From Paraburkholderia dilworthii (GTDB taxonomy: Bacteria; Pseudomonadota; Gammaproteobacteria; Burkholderiales; Burkholderiaceae), in assembly GCF_000472525.1 (NCBI RefSeq), contig NZ_AWZT01000022.1:45888-109887 (forward strand): DNA of 64,000 bases, read 5' to 3'. This document shows positions 20,043 to 28,442 of the stretch, piece after piece. The notes below the pieces were generated by a model. It worked only from the letters and a program-made list of their open reading frames with translations, was not told the origin of the DNA and did no database searches. Both the position numbers and the translations under genes were made by a program. The stretch's first letter is position 1; every line of letters begins with the position of its first letter.

Positions 20043-21749
20043 TCAGTTCAGCTGATACGAAAACGTAGCGTTGATGCGCGGACTTCGCGACGCGCTTTCC
20101 ACCGGGGCATCCCCGACCGCTTTGGCCACCGACAGATCCAGGCTGTAATATTTCGCGTCGCTGACCCGGAAGCCGAATGCGATCGACGAAAGCCTCGACG
20201 GCGAGGGCGTCCCCGCATGCAGATAGACGCGCGCCATATCGAACGAAATATACGGCGTGAAAGTGCGCAGGTACGTGAAACCCGGCGTGAACGCGCGGTT
20301 GATCTCCAGCATCGCGCCCCAGCCCGAATCGCCGGATGCCTCGCCCGGCTGATAACCCTGCGCGAAACGCTGCGCCCCGAAGGCGATCTGCTCGGAGGTC
20401 GGCAGAGAGACCGGGCTGTACTGTCCGGTAAGCGAGATCGCCGTGCCGATTTTCAATGGCCACTCGTTGGTTTGCGAAAAACTCGCACCGGTACGCACGA
20501 AATTGATCGAAGCCGGATTGCTGACGCTCGTGCCAGGCACGTTCGAATCGCCGGACTTCGACGCGCCCAGAATGTCGAAGGCCTTCGCCACGTTGATACT
20601 CGCCCGGCGTACCTGACCGGTCTGCACACTCGTGTAATCGGCCTGCAACTGCATCACACGCACCTGCGAGCGCAGGCCGATCTGCGCGCCGTTCTGCTGG
20701 TTGTGATAACGGTCCTCGTCGTGCGACGCATAGACCGAGGCGGTGCCGGTCACGCTCTGCGTGTTGCTCAGGAGGATCGGGTAGGCGAGCGAGCCGCCAA
20801 TCTTGTCGTTGATGACCGTGCGTTCGACGTACGACGGCAAGCCGGGATTGTCGGTCGGATTGCCGCGATAGTGCGACGCATCGATCTTCGAAATCAGGCC
20901 GTTGCTGCCGATCGGCACGGTCGCATGGGGGGCCAGATAAGTGACGTTATCGCGGCCTTTCGGCAGGAGCGCCGACACGCTCAGTTGCTCGCCGAGCGCG
21001 GTGAGACCATTCTCGGTCGCGGTGAGCAAGCCTTGCACGCCGGGGTGGTTGAAGTCGATGCCCATGCTGATGTCGAAGGGCTTGCGATCCACGTTGAGCT
21101 CGAGCGTGGTCGCGCCGTCCGTGTTCTGCGGCGGCGGTACATTCGCCGCGACTTTCACGCCGGGCAGCAGACCCAGCACGTTGATATAGCGCTCGAAGGT
21201 CGCGCGCCGCAGCGGACGGTCCGCAGTGATGTGATCGGCGATCGCGCGGATCTTGTCTTCCACCGCGCCGGCCTTGCCCGTCACCTTGACCGCGGACACA
21301 TAGCCTTCCACCACAGTCACGCGCACGACGCCGTCCGCGAACGTCTGCGCCGGGATGAACGCAAACGAGAGCGCAAAGCCGCGGTCCTGATAGAGCTTCG
21401 TTACGCCGTTGGCCACCTGGATCAGATCGCCGATGGTCGTGTCCTTGCCCACGAGCGGCGTGAAGCGCTGCGCGACGTCGTCGAACGGGATCGACTTGAC
21501 GCCTTCGACCTGTACGCGCGTCGGCGTCAGATGGCGGGCAAGCAGCTCTTGCAACTGAGGCGCCTGCGGCGCGATCTGCATCGTGACGTTGGGGCCTTTG
21601 TCGGGCGCCTTGATCTGCGGCAGCGAGTCGAGCGGGTTGCCGCCTGCCACCCCGGCCGGACGCGATTGCGCGTGCGCGAGCGGTTGCAGTGTGCTCGCCA
21701 CGATCGCCGCGAGCACGAAGGTCCAGGTGCTGTCGTACCCGAGTTTCAT
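20043..21749 (-). CDS. TpsB/FhaC/ShlB-type outer-membrane transporter
   Basis: A 568-residue two-partner-secretion transporter or hemolysin-activator-like protein. After a signal peptide (cut near PLAHAQ, residue 28), a POTRA_2-type domain is visible at about residues 60-140 (PTRVQVEGVKSIPFDDVAQ, DRGFALSFAFIPAQTFADGVV). The ShlB beta-barrel fills the rest and ends in aromatic-rich strands (INATFSYQLN). The start at 21749 has a GAGGA site 7 bp upstream; an ATG six codons earlier is possible. No TpsA exoprotein with a TPS domain is seen nearby. The upstream minus-strand neighbours are two Gly/Ser-rich lipoproteins, which may be partners. Confidence 0.88.
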   Translation of the reverse strand: MKLGYDSTWTFVLAAIVASTLQPLAHAQSRPAGVAGGNPLDSLPQIKAPDKGPNVTMQIAPQAPQLQELLARHLTPTRVQVEGVKSIPFDDVAQRFTPLVGKDTTIGDLIQVANGVTKLYQDRGFALSFAFIPAQTFADGVVRVTVVEGYVSAVKVTGKAGAVEDKIRAIADHITADRPLRRATFERYINVLGLLPGVKVAANVPPPQNTDGATTLELNVDRKPFDISMGIDFNHPGVQGLLTATENGLTALGEQLSVSALLPKGRDNVTYLAPHATVPIGSNGLISKIDASHYRGNPTDNPGLPSYVERTVINDKIGGSLAYPILLSNTQSVTGTASVYASHDEDRYHNQQNGAQIGLRSQVRVMQLQADYTSVQTGQVRRASINVAKAFDILGASKSGDSNVPGTSVSNPASINFVRTGASFSQTNEWPLKIGTAISLTGQYSPVSLPTSEQIAFGAQRFAQGYQPGEASGDSGWGAMLEINRAFTPGFTYLRTFTPYISFDMARVYLHAGTPSPSRLSSIAFGFRVSDAKYYSLDLSVAKAVGDAPVESASRSPRINATFSYQLN

Positions 21750-22039
21750 CGGATTGTCCTCGTACACCGTCTTGTTTTACGAGCGTCTGTCTTTGCGCGG
21801 CATGGCCTTGCCGCTTGACTGCGCTCGCTTATGTGTGGCCGGACGCGTGTTGCGGTCCCACCCTGTATTACGTCATCTGCTCCGCGAAGCTTGAATGCGG
21901 ATGCGACAGCGCCCAGCCGCAAGCGAGCTGACTGTCGAGCCGAACGATACCGGAAGCCTCACGACGACGCGGCGTGGCGGACAACGGATGACGCCCGCAG
22001 CCGATGCCATGCACGTCGCGTCGATACCGCTTATGCGGA

Positions 22040-23434
22040 CTACTTATGATTTACCGGCACGAGGCCACCGAGCAGCGTCGTCAGCCCGCTTGCCGGGCTG
22101 CTCGAGCCGCCCGTCGAACCGGTTGAGCCGGCCGAGCCGGCCGTTGAGCTCAGCGTGCCCGTCAGTTGCCCGAGCAGAGCGGTCACCGGCCCGAGCGCCT
22201 GGCCGCTGCTGCCCGAGCCGCCTGCGGCGGCGCCACCAGCACCGCTGGTGACGCCGGACAGCACGCCGCTAAGCGGCGATAGCGGGCTTGCTGCGCTGCC
22301 TGTGCCGCCCGGCGCTGACGTCAGCGAACTGAGCGGTGCGCCGCTCAGTCCTGAACTGAGACCGGCGAGAGGTGTGCCGCCGAGCAGCGTCGACACCGAA
22401 CCGAGCGGATTGTCGCCGAGACCGAGACTTGCAAGCGTGCCTTGCAGCGGGCCGAACGGGCTGCCGTTCGACGGCGCTCCATTGACCACGCTCAGGTTCG
22501 TGCTGCCGACGAGGCTCGTAATCAGGCCCGGGATCGGCAGCGCGCCATTCGGGCCGTTCTGATTGACGAGGCCCCCGGCGTTAATCACGGAGTTGCCGAG
22601 CGAGCCGACCAACGCACCGACATCGGCGCCAATGGGATTGCCGGTCGTCGAGCCCACCTGCGAGCCGGCGGAACTCAATGCGCCGCCGACCTGAGCCAGC
22701 ACGCCGCCAATCGGAGCGCCGAGCCCCGTCTGCGTGCCGACCGCCTGGGTGACGAGGCCGGCGGTCGTCACAAGGGGTGTGATCGCGGTGCTGACCGGCT
22801 GCGTGATCTGTTGGACGGGTGCGGAGCCGAGCGTATTGCCAAGCGTCGCGCCGCCCGCGTTCAACGCGCTCGCGGTGGTCGAGAGGACGCCGGCGAGCGG
22901 CGTCGTAACCGGCGACAGCGGCGCGAGATTGCCGCTGCCGAGGCCGTCGACGGCGGTACTGAGCCCTTGCACGACACCGCTCGTCGAACTCACCACCGAG
23001 CCGAGACCGGCCGCCGTCGTGCCGACAGGGTTCGACGCAGTGCCGATCTGGCCAACGCCGCTGCTGAGCGCATCGGCGAGCGAGTTCAGCGTAGTGCTGG
23101 TCGCCGACACCGCGCCGCCGAGCCCTTGGGTGACTTGCGGACTGAGGCCGGGGATGGTCTGTGCGGCGATCGCCGAGCCGAGGTCGTTGGTCGTCATCGC
23201 CGCGCTGGTGACTGCCCCCGAGGTGCCGGTAGTGGTGGTGGTCGTGCCGTCACCGCTGCCCGACGAGCCGGAGCCGCTGCCGCTTCCGGTACTGGATGTC
23301 GTCGGCGGCGAGTTGACGGTGCTGCCGCCGCACGCCGCGAGTAAGCCTGCGACGGCCACTGCGATCAACGGGGCGCGCAGCGATATGAAAGTCGCCGCGG
23401 TGGTGTGGCGGTTAAACAGGTGGTGCGTGGACAT
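22040..23434 (-). CDS. Gly/Ser/Thr-rich low-complexity lipoprotein (collagen-like repeat annotation), paralogue A
   Basis: A 464-residue protein with a lipoprotein signal (AVAGLLAACGG, lipobox Cys near residue 35), then Ser/Gly/Thr linker sequence. The long body is built of Gly, Ala, Val, Leu, Ser and Thr with recurring PLSPVTTPL, GLGAPIGG and GSGNLAPL motifs. Such proteins are often auto-annotated as collagen-like triple helix repeat proteins, but the body lacks a strict Gly-X-Y period and looks more like stacked hydrophobic turns. It aligns by eye with the next gene (PVQQITQ, TGLGAPI, GGLVNQ against PVQQVTQ, TGLGAPV, GGLVTG), so the two are paralogues. About 290 bp separate it from the TpsB-like gene, and they hold no recognisable gene. 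Function is unknown. Confidence 0.78.
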   Translation of the reverse strand: MSTHHLFNRHTTAATFISLRAPLIAVAVAGLLAACGGSTVNSPPTTSSTGSGSGSGSSGSGDGTTTTTTGTSGAVTSAAMTTNDLGSAIAAQTIPGLSPQVTQGLGGAVSATSTTLNSLADALSSGVGQIGTASNPVGTTAAGLGSVVSSTSGVVQGLSTAVDGLGSGNLAPLSPVTTPLAGVLSTTASALNAGGATLGNTLGSAPVQQITQPVSTAITPLVTTAGLVTQAVGTQTGLGAPIGGVLAQVGGALSSAGSQVGSTTGNPIGADVGALVGSLGNSVINAGGLVNQNGPNGALPIPGLITSLVGSTNLSVVNGAPSNGSPFGPLQGTLASLGLGDNPLGSVSTLLGGTPLAGLSSGLSGAPLSSLTSAPGGTGSAASPLSPLSGVLSGVTSGAGGAAAGGSGSSGQALGPVTALLGQLTGTLSSTAGSAGSTGSTGGSSSPASGLTTLLGGLVPVNHK

Positions 23435-23724
23435 GTGTGCTCCTCAATGCCTCGTGGCGTCGTGTGTGATGTTCGAATGCACCGTTTCGACGGATGTCGG
23501 ACGGTGTGCCGCGTTTTCAGCGGCTTTTAAAGTCAGGTTCAAAGCCGGGTTCGAAGCCGCGCTCAGACCGGGTACTCAAGGCGGCTCAGAAGCAGCCTCA
23601 GGCCCGGGATGGAACGCGGCCTGGCGGGGCCCGCGGGACGCGCCGATCTGCGTTGATCGCGTGCTTATCGCACGTCTCGCAGCGCGGCGCGTGTTCCATC
23701 GCGTGTTGCGATATGCGCTTGGAT

Positions 23725-23784
23725 ACGCGTTCCAACACGCGTTCCAACACGCGTTCCAACACGCGCTCCAACACGCGTTCCGTT
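23725..23784. repeat. 12-bp minisatellite, about five copies
   Basis: Four consecutive 12-bp units ACGCGTTCCAAC (23725-23772, one with a C for T change) and a partial fifth. They lie in the 366-bp gap between the two paralogous lipoprotein genes, just after the stop codon of the upstream one. The rest of that gap (23435-23724) contains degenerate related repeats and no gene. Confidence 0.9.
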
Positions 23785-23800
23785 TCGCGAGCGAGTGCGC

Positions 23801-25342
23801 CTACTTCTTCGACAACCCACCGAGCAGCCCGCCGACCAGCGAGGTCACAGGCGCAAGCGGATTGTTCGTCGTAGCGTTGCCCGAGTTCGCCGTGAGCGAC
23901 ACCCCTGCGGTGACGGTGCCCGGCGCGCTCGACGTTGCCGCCGCAGCGGGCGCCGTGACGCTACCGATCGCACTCGTGACCGTCGACAACAAGCCGGTGA
24001 CGGGAGCGAGCGGGCCGCTGCTGCCGCCCGCCGCGCTGCTCAACCCGCTCGTCACGCTGGAAAGAACACCGGTAACGGGCCCGAGCGGACTGGCGCCGCT
24101 CGATGCGCCGCCGACGGCGCCGGTCAAGCCGCCGAGCAGACCGGTAACCGGACCGAGCGGGCCACTGCCTGTGCCTCCCGCGAGCCCGCCGAGCACGCCG
24201 GTGACCGGTGCCAGCGGGCCACTGCCTGTGCCTCCGCTCAGGCCACCCAGCAGGCCGGTCACAGGTGCCAGCGGGCCGCTGCCGGCGCCTCCCGTCAGCC
24301 CGCCCAATGCGCTTGTCAGCGGGGCGAGCGGGTTTCCGCCGGTGCCGCCCGTCACTAACCCGCCAACGGAAGCGATCGTCGTTCCGGTATCCGTCACGGT
24401 ACGTCCGAGCGCGGTCGTGACAGGATTGCCGCCCGTCGCGCTCAACAGCGCGCCGGCCTGGCCGAGTCCCGCGCCAAGCGTCGACAGCAATGTATTGACC
24501 GGCGCTCCGAGGCCGGTCGTATTGCCGACTGTCTGCGTGGTCGCCGCGACCATCGACGTGATCGGCGTGATCGCGGTGAGCGTTTGCGTGACTTGCTGAA
24601 CCGGACCTGTCGATAGCGCCGTGGCGAGCATGCTGCCGCCGTTGGTAACGGCTCCGCCGATGGTCGTCACCGCGCCGCCGAGCGGCGTCGTGATCGCCGA
24701 CAGAGGAGCCAGCGGGCCGCTGCCGAGGCCTGTCACGAGGCTGCCCGCGTCTGTCACAGCGGCGCCGGCATGTCCCACGGCGCCGCCGACGCTCGACACC
24801 GTCGTGCCGAGCGCATTGCCGCCGGTGCCGAGCTGCCCGAGTCCCTGCGTCACGCCGCTGCCGAGCGTCGACACGGTCGAGCCGACTTCCTGCACGATGC
24901 CGCCCGCGGCCTGGGTGGTTTGCGAGCTCACACCAGGCAGCGGCTGGGAGCCGATTACCGTGCCGATGCCGGTGACGGTCGAGCCGACGTCGCCGACCAC
25001 GCCACCGGTGTTGCCCGCGACAGTGCCGATTGCGTTTGCCACCGGTGTCGTGCCGGGATTCGTTCCGGGGTCGGTGTGCGTACCGGGGTTCGCATTGGTA
25101 TTCGTATCGGCGTTCGTTGTGCCGCCGGAGCCGGCGCTGCCCGAACCGGCCGAGCCCATCGAGCCGCTGCCGCCGGTCGTCGATAACGTGCCGCCGGCCG
25201 AACCGCTGCCATTGCTACCGGTGCCTGAACTGAGGCTCCCGGAGCCTCCGCAGGCGCCGAGAGAAAGCATTGCCGCCACACTGGCCGCAATCAGGGTTGC
25301 CCGCAACGTGGTGTTGGCCGTGTCGATTGTTTGAATGTTCAT
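23801..25342 (-). CDS. Gly/Ser/Thr-rich low-complexity lipoprotein (collagen-like repeat annotation), paralogue B
   Basis: A 513-residue protein with a lipoprotein signal (AAMLSLGACGG). A Ser/Gly/Asn/Thr linker with alternating NTN and GTN steps follows, then a Gly/Thr/Val/Leu-rich body homologous to the neighbouring gene. Residues in the last third form four tandem 19-residue units of the type GGTGSGPLAPVTGLLGGL. The start at 25342 is chosen because CGAGGGCGAC precedes the ATG; a longer frame upstream adds non-signal sequence. It ends in LGGLSKK. It is probably surface-exposed and of unknown function. It may share a transcript with paralogue A and the TpsB-like gene. Confidence 0.78.
   Translation of the reverse strand: MNIQTIDTANTTLRATLIAASVAAMLSLGACGGSGSLSSGTGSNGSGSAGGTLSTTGGSGSMGSAGSGSAGSGGTTNADTNTNANPGTHTDPGTNPGTTPVANAIGTVAGNTGGVVGDVGSTVTGIGTVIGSQPLPGVSSQTTQAAGGIVQEVGSTVSTLGSGVTQGLGQLGTGGNALGTTVSSVGGAVGHAGAAVTDAGSLVTGLGSGPLAPLSAITTPLGGAVTTIGGAVTNGGSMLATALSTGPVQQVTQTLTAITPITSMVAATTQTVGNTTGLGAPVNTLLSTLGAGLGQAGALLSATGGNPVTTALGRTVTDTGTTIASVGGLVTGGTGGNPLAPLTSALGGLTGGAGSGPLAPVTGLLGGLSGGTGSGPLAPVTGVLGGLAGGTGSGPLGPVTGLLGGLTGAVGGASSGASPLGPVTGVLSSVTSGLSSAAGGSSGPLAPVTGLLSTVTSAIGSVTAPAAAATSSAPGTVTAGVSLTANSGNATTNNPLAPVTSLVGGLLGGLSKK
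24113..24340. repeat. 57-bp in-frame coding repeat, four copies
   Basis: The marker AGCGGG recurs at 24156, 24213, 24270 and 24327, exactly 57 bp apart, giving four 19-residue units inside paralogue B. Unit boundaries are approximate. More diverged copies lie on either side (24009, 24085). Confidence 0.85.
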
Positions 25343-25450
25343 GTCGCCCTCGCATCGCATGTGTTGTCTGGTTGCTGCTGCGAGCTTTCTCTGCAGGACC
25401 CGTGCCATTTGAACTGATCAATAGCGAGGAATTTTCAAAGGCGCGCCGCA

Positions 25451-25471
25451 GCGCCTTAAGCAATAAGGCGC
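25451..25471. promoter_or_regulatory. Inverted repeat upstream of paralogue B
   Basis: GCGCCTTA and TAAGGCGC form a perfect 8-bp inverted repeat around AGCAA, 110 bp upstream of the lipoprotein gene. A second palindrome GTAACGG-N10-CCGTTAC lies at 25554-25577. Both could be operators or RNA hairpins in the 656-bp divergent region 25343-25998, which otherwise holds no gene. Confidence 0.45.
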
Positions 25472-25760
25472 GGCGGAATTTGATGGAGCGTGCGCTAAAT
25501 GAGAAGGCGCACAAAAAAACGGGCCTGCGGCGCATTTTCGATGCATGCGTAACGTAACGGACCGCGCGCGCCGTTACGCATTTCGCCGTAACGCGAGCGA
25601 ACGTGGCGCCGACGCGCGATTGAAACGTCCCGTTCAAACGGATAATTAGTGCATCGATTCAAAATTATGGTTAATACTATGTGCTGCAACGCACGAACCG
25701 CCGTTAACCTATGTGCACGAGAAGAGCAGACGCGCGCAGAAGTCTCGGGAACAGAACAAT

Positions 25761-25789
25761 TGCTTAAATAAGTTTGTTCGGCTATAAAA
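25761..25789 (+). promoter_or_regulatory. Sigma-70-like promoter of the flp/tad operon
   Basis: TTGCTT (25761-25766) and TATAAA (25784-25789) are separated by 17 bp. Transcription would start near 25796 and leave a leader of about 200 nt before flp. This is the best promoter candidate before the pilus locus; no sigma-54 -24/-12 element was found there. Confidence 0.65.
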
Positions 25790-25998
25790 CGCGGAAGTTC
25801 GACGGATACACGAGGGAGGTGGGTTATCGAACAGACAGCTCATGAGACATCCGTTTTATCGAAGACCGCGGCAACGCCGGGCTGCTGCAATGCAGTAGGC
25901 AATACTGGGAACGAGAGACCCACGGGCGCCATGCGTGCGAGGTTCGCCGCCGGCTGCGGCACACAGAAAGATGAATAAATCAAAGACCGAGGGTAACA

Positions 25999-26166
25999 AT
26001 GAAAAAGTTCACCACAAGCTTTCTGAGAGATAACCGGGGCGTTACAGCGCTGGAATATGGCCTCATTGCGGGCCTTATCGTCGTCGTTATTGGCTCGACT
26101 GTGCAGGGTCTGGGTACGCAGCTCAATGCGGCATTTCAGACGGTCGCCGGGCTTTTGCCGAAATAG
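25999..26166 (+). CDS. flp: Flp/Fap-type major pilin
   Basis: A 55-residue pilin subunit. It has a short basic leader (MKKFTTSFLRDNRG), then the prepilin peptidase site and hydrophobic stalk VTALEYGLIAGLIVVVIGST. The conserved Glu and Tyr follow the processing site as in Flp pilins, and cleavage is expected after the Gly. A GAGGGTAAC site precedes the ATG. It is the first gene of the tad locus and the only Flp-like gene seen. Mature Flp polymerises into type IVc pili used for adhesion and biofilm formation. Confidence 0.92.
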   Translation: MKKFTTSFLRDNRGVTALEYGLIAGLIVVVIGSTVQGLGTQLNAAFQTVAGLLPK

Positions 26167-26322
26167 AAAACGGTGCAGGTCTCGGCGAGTAACGCAAGCT
26201 GCTAGCGAATTGTTAATTCATTTAGCCACACGCGATTTATTCGCCGTAAAGATCCTGCCTGATAGGCCGTACTCGGACTGCAATTGCTGTCCGAATGGAT
26301 TTATTCGCCTATCGAGTCCGAC

Positions 26323-26823
26323 ATGCAAGTATCCATCGCGCTTTTTATATTCCTGGTCTGGTGTGCGTGGGTCGCAATTTGCGATTACCGCAGCCGGCGT
26401 ATTTCCAATGCACTTGTCGTTATCGGTTTGATAACGGCGTTTACGTGCGCCTTACTCGGCATTAGCCCGTTCGGCATTGCCGCGAGTCGGGCTGCGGCCG
26501 GCGCGGCTGTCGGTCTCGTCGCGTTGTTGCCGTTTTTCGCAATCGGCGTGATGGGCGCGGCGGACGTCAAGGTGTTCGCCGTACTCGGCGCGTGGTGCGG
26601 CGTCCATGCGCTGCTCGGGTTATGGGCCGTGGCGAGCGTCGTCGCCGGGCTGCATGCGGTGTGGGTGCTCGTCGCCGCCCGCACGCGTGTGGCCGCGCTG
26701 CTTGAACGCCGCTCGCCGACGTTCGAACTGGCAGGCCGGCGCTCGACGCCGTTTGCCGCATGTCTCACCGTGCCGTTGACCGTATGGCTCGTCACGCAGG
26801 TCGTTCTAGGAGCCGCCCGATGA
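26323..26823 (+). CDS. tadV: Prepilin peptidase, A24 family (TadV/CpaA)
   Basis: A 166-residue integral membrane aspartyl protease that cleaves the Flp leader. The two catalytic Asp residues are seen in CDYRSRRISN (about residue 23) and MGAADVKVFAVLG (about residue 84), the latter the GxxDxK motif. About five to six membrane helices are visible. The ATG at 26323 is preferred; a TTG 13 codons upstream extends the frame without clear benefit. The stop overlaps the next start by ATGA. It is short because it lacks the methylase domain, as usual for TadV/CpaA. Confidence 0.9.
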   Translation: MQVSIALFIFLVWCAWVAICDYRSRRISNALVVIGLITAFTCALLGISPFGIAASRAAAGAAVGLVALLPFFAIGVMGAADVKVFAVLGAWCGVHALLGLWAVASVVAGLHAVWVLVAARTRVAALLERRSPTFELAGRRSTPFAACLTVPLTVWLVTQVVLGAAR

Positions 26824-27380
26824 GCCTGCGTCCGCCACTCGCGCACAGGCCGCCAGTTCCGCGCCGTGCAGAGCACACATGCCACGTGAAACGCGCGACA
26901 CGCGTGATGCATGCGATGCATGTTCCACACGCGACACGCACAATGCGCATGCAACGCGGCGTCACTGCCATCGAATTCGCGCTCGTGTTTCCGCTTTTTT
27001 TCTGCGTGTTCTACGCGATCGTGACATTCAGTCTGATCTTCGTCGCGCAGCAGAGTCTCACGCTTGCGAGCGAAGAGGGCGCGCGCGCCGCACTCAATTA
27101 TCAGAAAGCGAATGACGTCACCGCCGCCGTCAACCTGCGTGCCGCGGCTGCGTGCACGACGGCAACCAATATGGTCGCGCAAATGATCAGTACGGCCACA
27201 TGCCAGACGGCGCCCGCCGCATGCAGCTACCAGCCGTCCATGACGTGCATCGGCGTGACGTTGACTTATGACTACGCGGCGCATCCGCTTATTCCCAACC
27301 TGCCTCTGCTCGGACTCGTGCTGCCCGACAACCTGACCAGTACCGCCACGGTGCAACTCAATCCGGTGAACATACTTTGA
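26820..27380 (+). CDS. tadE: TadE-like pseudopilin
   Basis: A 186-residue protein. The TadE signature is RGVTAIEFALVFPLFFCVFY, a prepilin-like Gly/Val-Thr-Ala-Ile-Glu-Phe site followed by a hydrophobic stretch. The C-terminal part is extracytoplasmic and has four Cys residues (CTT, CQT, CSY, CIG). The leader before the TadE motif is unusually long (about 45 residues) and rich in Arg, His and Met. The start at 26820 overlaps the tadV stop by ATGA; a start at the later ATGs closer to the motif is possible. TadE is a minor pilin-like component of Tad pili. Confidence 0.85.
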   Translation: MSLRPPLAHRPPVPRRAEHTCHVKRATRVMHAMHVPHATRTMRMQRGVTAIEFALVFPLFFCVFYAIVTFSLIFVAQQSLTLASEEGARAALNYQKANDVTAAVNLRAAAACTTATNMVAQMISTATCQTAPAACSYQPSMTCIGVTLTYDYAAHPLIPNLPLLGLVLPDNLTSTATVQLNPVNIL

Positions 27381-27447
27381 CTTACGCACACGCTCCAGTC
27401 CCGCCAGGTGCAACTCGCTCACCCGCGCATTCGGGGCGCCTCGCCGG

Positions 27448-28404
27448 ATGCGGTCCGTGGCGCGGGACATCATGCTGAAGCTGACCCGCATCGCTGCCGG
27501 CGCGCTGATCGCCCTCGCACTGTTGCTAGGCCTGTTTGCCGTGACGCTGTTGCGCCGGCCCGCGCCGGCGCCCGTGGCGTCCGTCAGGCAAGCGGTCTTC
27601 CCGGTTGTCGTGGCCACCCGCACGCTGCCCGCGGGCAAGCCAATCGCCGCGGACGCGCTGCGCGTGCAGCCGTTGCCGATCAATCCGAACGGCGCATTCG
27701 CCGATCCGTCGCTGGTTGCCGGCCGGGTGCCGGCAGCCGACATCGGCGCGGAGTCGCCCGTGCTCGAGGAACAACTGTCGTCGGGACTCGCGGAGCGGAT
27801 CGAGCCCGGCGAGCGTGCATTGGCGGTGCGCGTCGAGGAATCGAACGCGGTCGGCAACCGCTTGCGGCCGGGAAATTTCGTCGACGTGTTCTTCACGCTC
27901 AAGCGCGACGGCAATATGGGCAGCAGCGGCGAGATCGAGCATACCCAGGCGCGTCTTCTGCTGTCGAAGCTGCGCGTGCTCGCGTTCGGCAATGCAACAG
28001 CCACCGGCGACACGTCCGGAGATCCGAACGCAATGGTGCGCACCGCGGTGCTGGCAGTGCCGGTCGCGGACGTCGACCGCCTCACGCTTGCCGAGACATC
28101 CGGACGGCTAGTGTTCGCGCTGCGCAATCCGAAGGATCCCGAAATAATCGACGCGGGCGCATTCACGCCGCTGCCTGCCGTGCTCAAGACCGCGACTCAA
28201 GCGGGCGGCGCCGCGCCGCTGCAGGATTCGACACGCGCGGCGGCCGGCGTTTCGCTCGACGCGTTGTCTGGCGGCGCGGGCCGCGCCGCGCCGCGCACAC
28301 CGGCTGCGCCGCGCCTGGCCCCGGCCGTTGGCGGGGCCGCGGGCCACGCGGGCGGCGGAATCGAAGTGATACGGGGTGGGCGCGCCGAAACGGTCGCCCG
28401 ATAG
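27448..28404 (+). CDS. cpaB: Flp pilus assembly protein CpaB/RcpC
   Basis: A 318-residue periplasmic protein with one N-terminal membrane helix (IAAGALIALALLLGLFAVTLL). An SAF/antifreeze-like domain follows (VVVATRTLPAGKPIAADALRVQPLP), then the RcpC domain (GERALAVRVEESNAVGNRLRPGNFVDVFFTL in two parts). The C-terminal 70 residues are Ala/Gly/Pro-rich. CpaB is thought to work with the secretin at the outer membrane. The start is uncertain between 27448 and ATG 27472, neither having a strong ribosome site. It precedes the secretin gene by 38 bp. Confidence 0.9.
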   Translation: MRSVARDIMLKLTRIAAGALIALALLLGLFAVTLLRRPAPAPVASVRQAVFPVVVATRTLPAGKPIAADALRVQPLPINPNGAFADPSLVAGRVPAADIGAESPVLEEQLSSGLAERIEPGERALAVRVEESNAVGNRLRPGNFVDVFFTLKRDGNMGSSGEIEHTQARLLLSKLRVLAFGNATATGDTSGDPNAMVRTAVLAVPVADVDRLTLAETSGRLVFALRNPKDPEIIDAGAFTPLPAVLKTATQAGGAAPLQDSTRAAAGVSLDALSGGAGRAAPRTPAAPRLAPAVGGAAGHAGGGIEVIRGGRAETVAR

Positions 28405-28442
28405 CGGTCTGAGGGAGCGCGCGGCCAGCGCGTCCATAAAAA

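Noticed and set aside
22734..24599. A 621-codon plus-strand open frame rich in Pro, Val and Thr
   Set aside because: It is the complement of the low-complexity lipoprotein genes. The minus-strand frames have signal peptides, lipoboxes and ribosome sites, which this lacks.
25343..25998. Search for a sigma-54 -24/-12 promoter before flp
   Set aside because: No TGGC-N8-TTGC arrangement could be found by eye; only a sigma-70-like promoter was supported.
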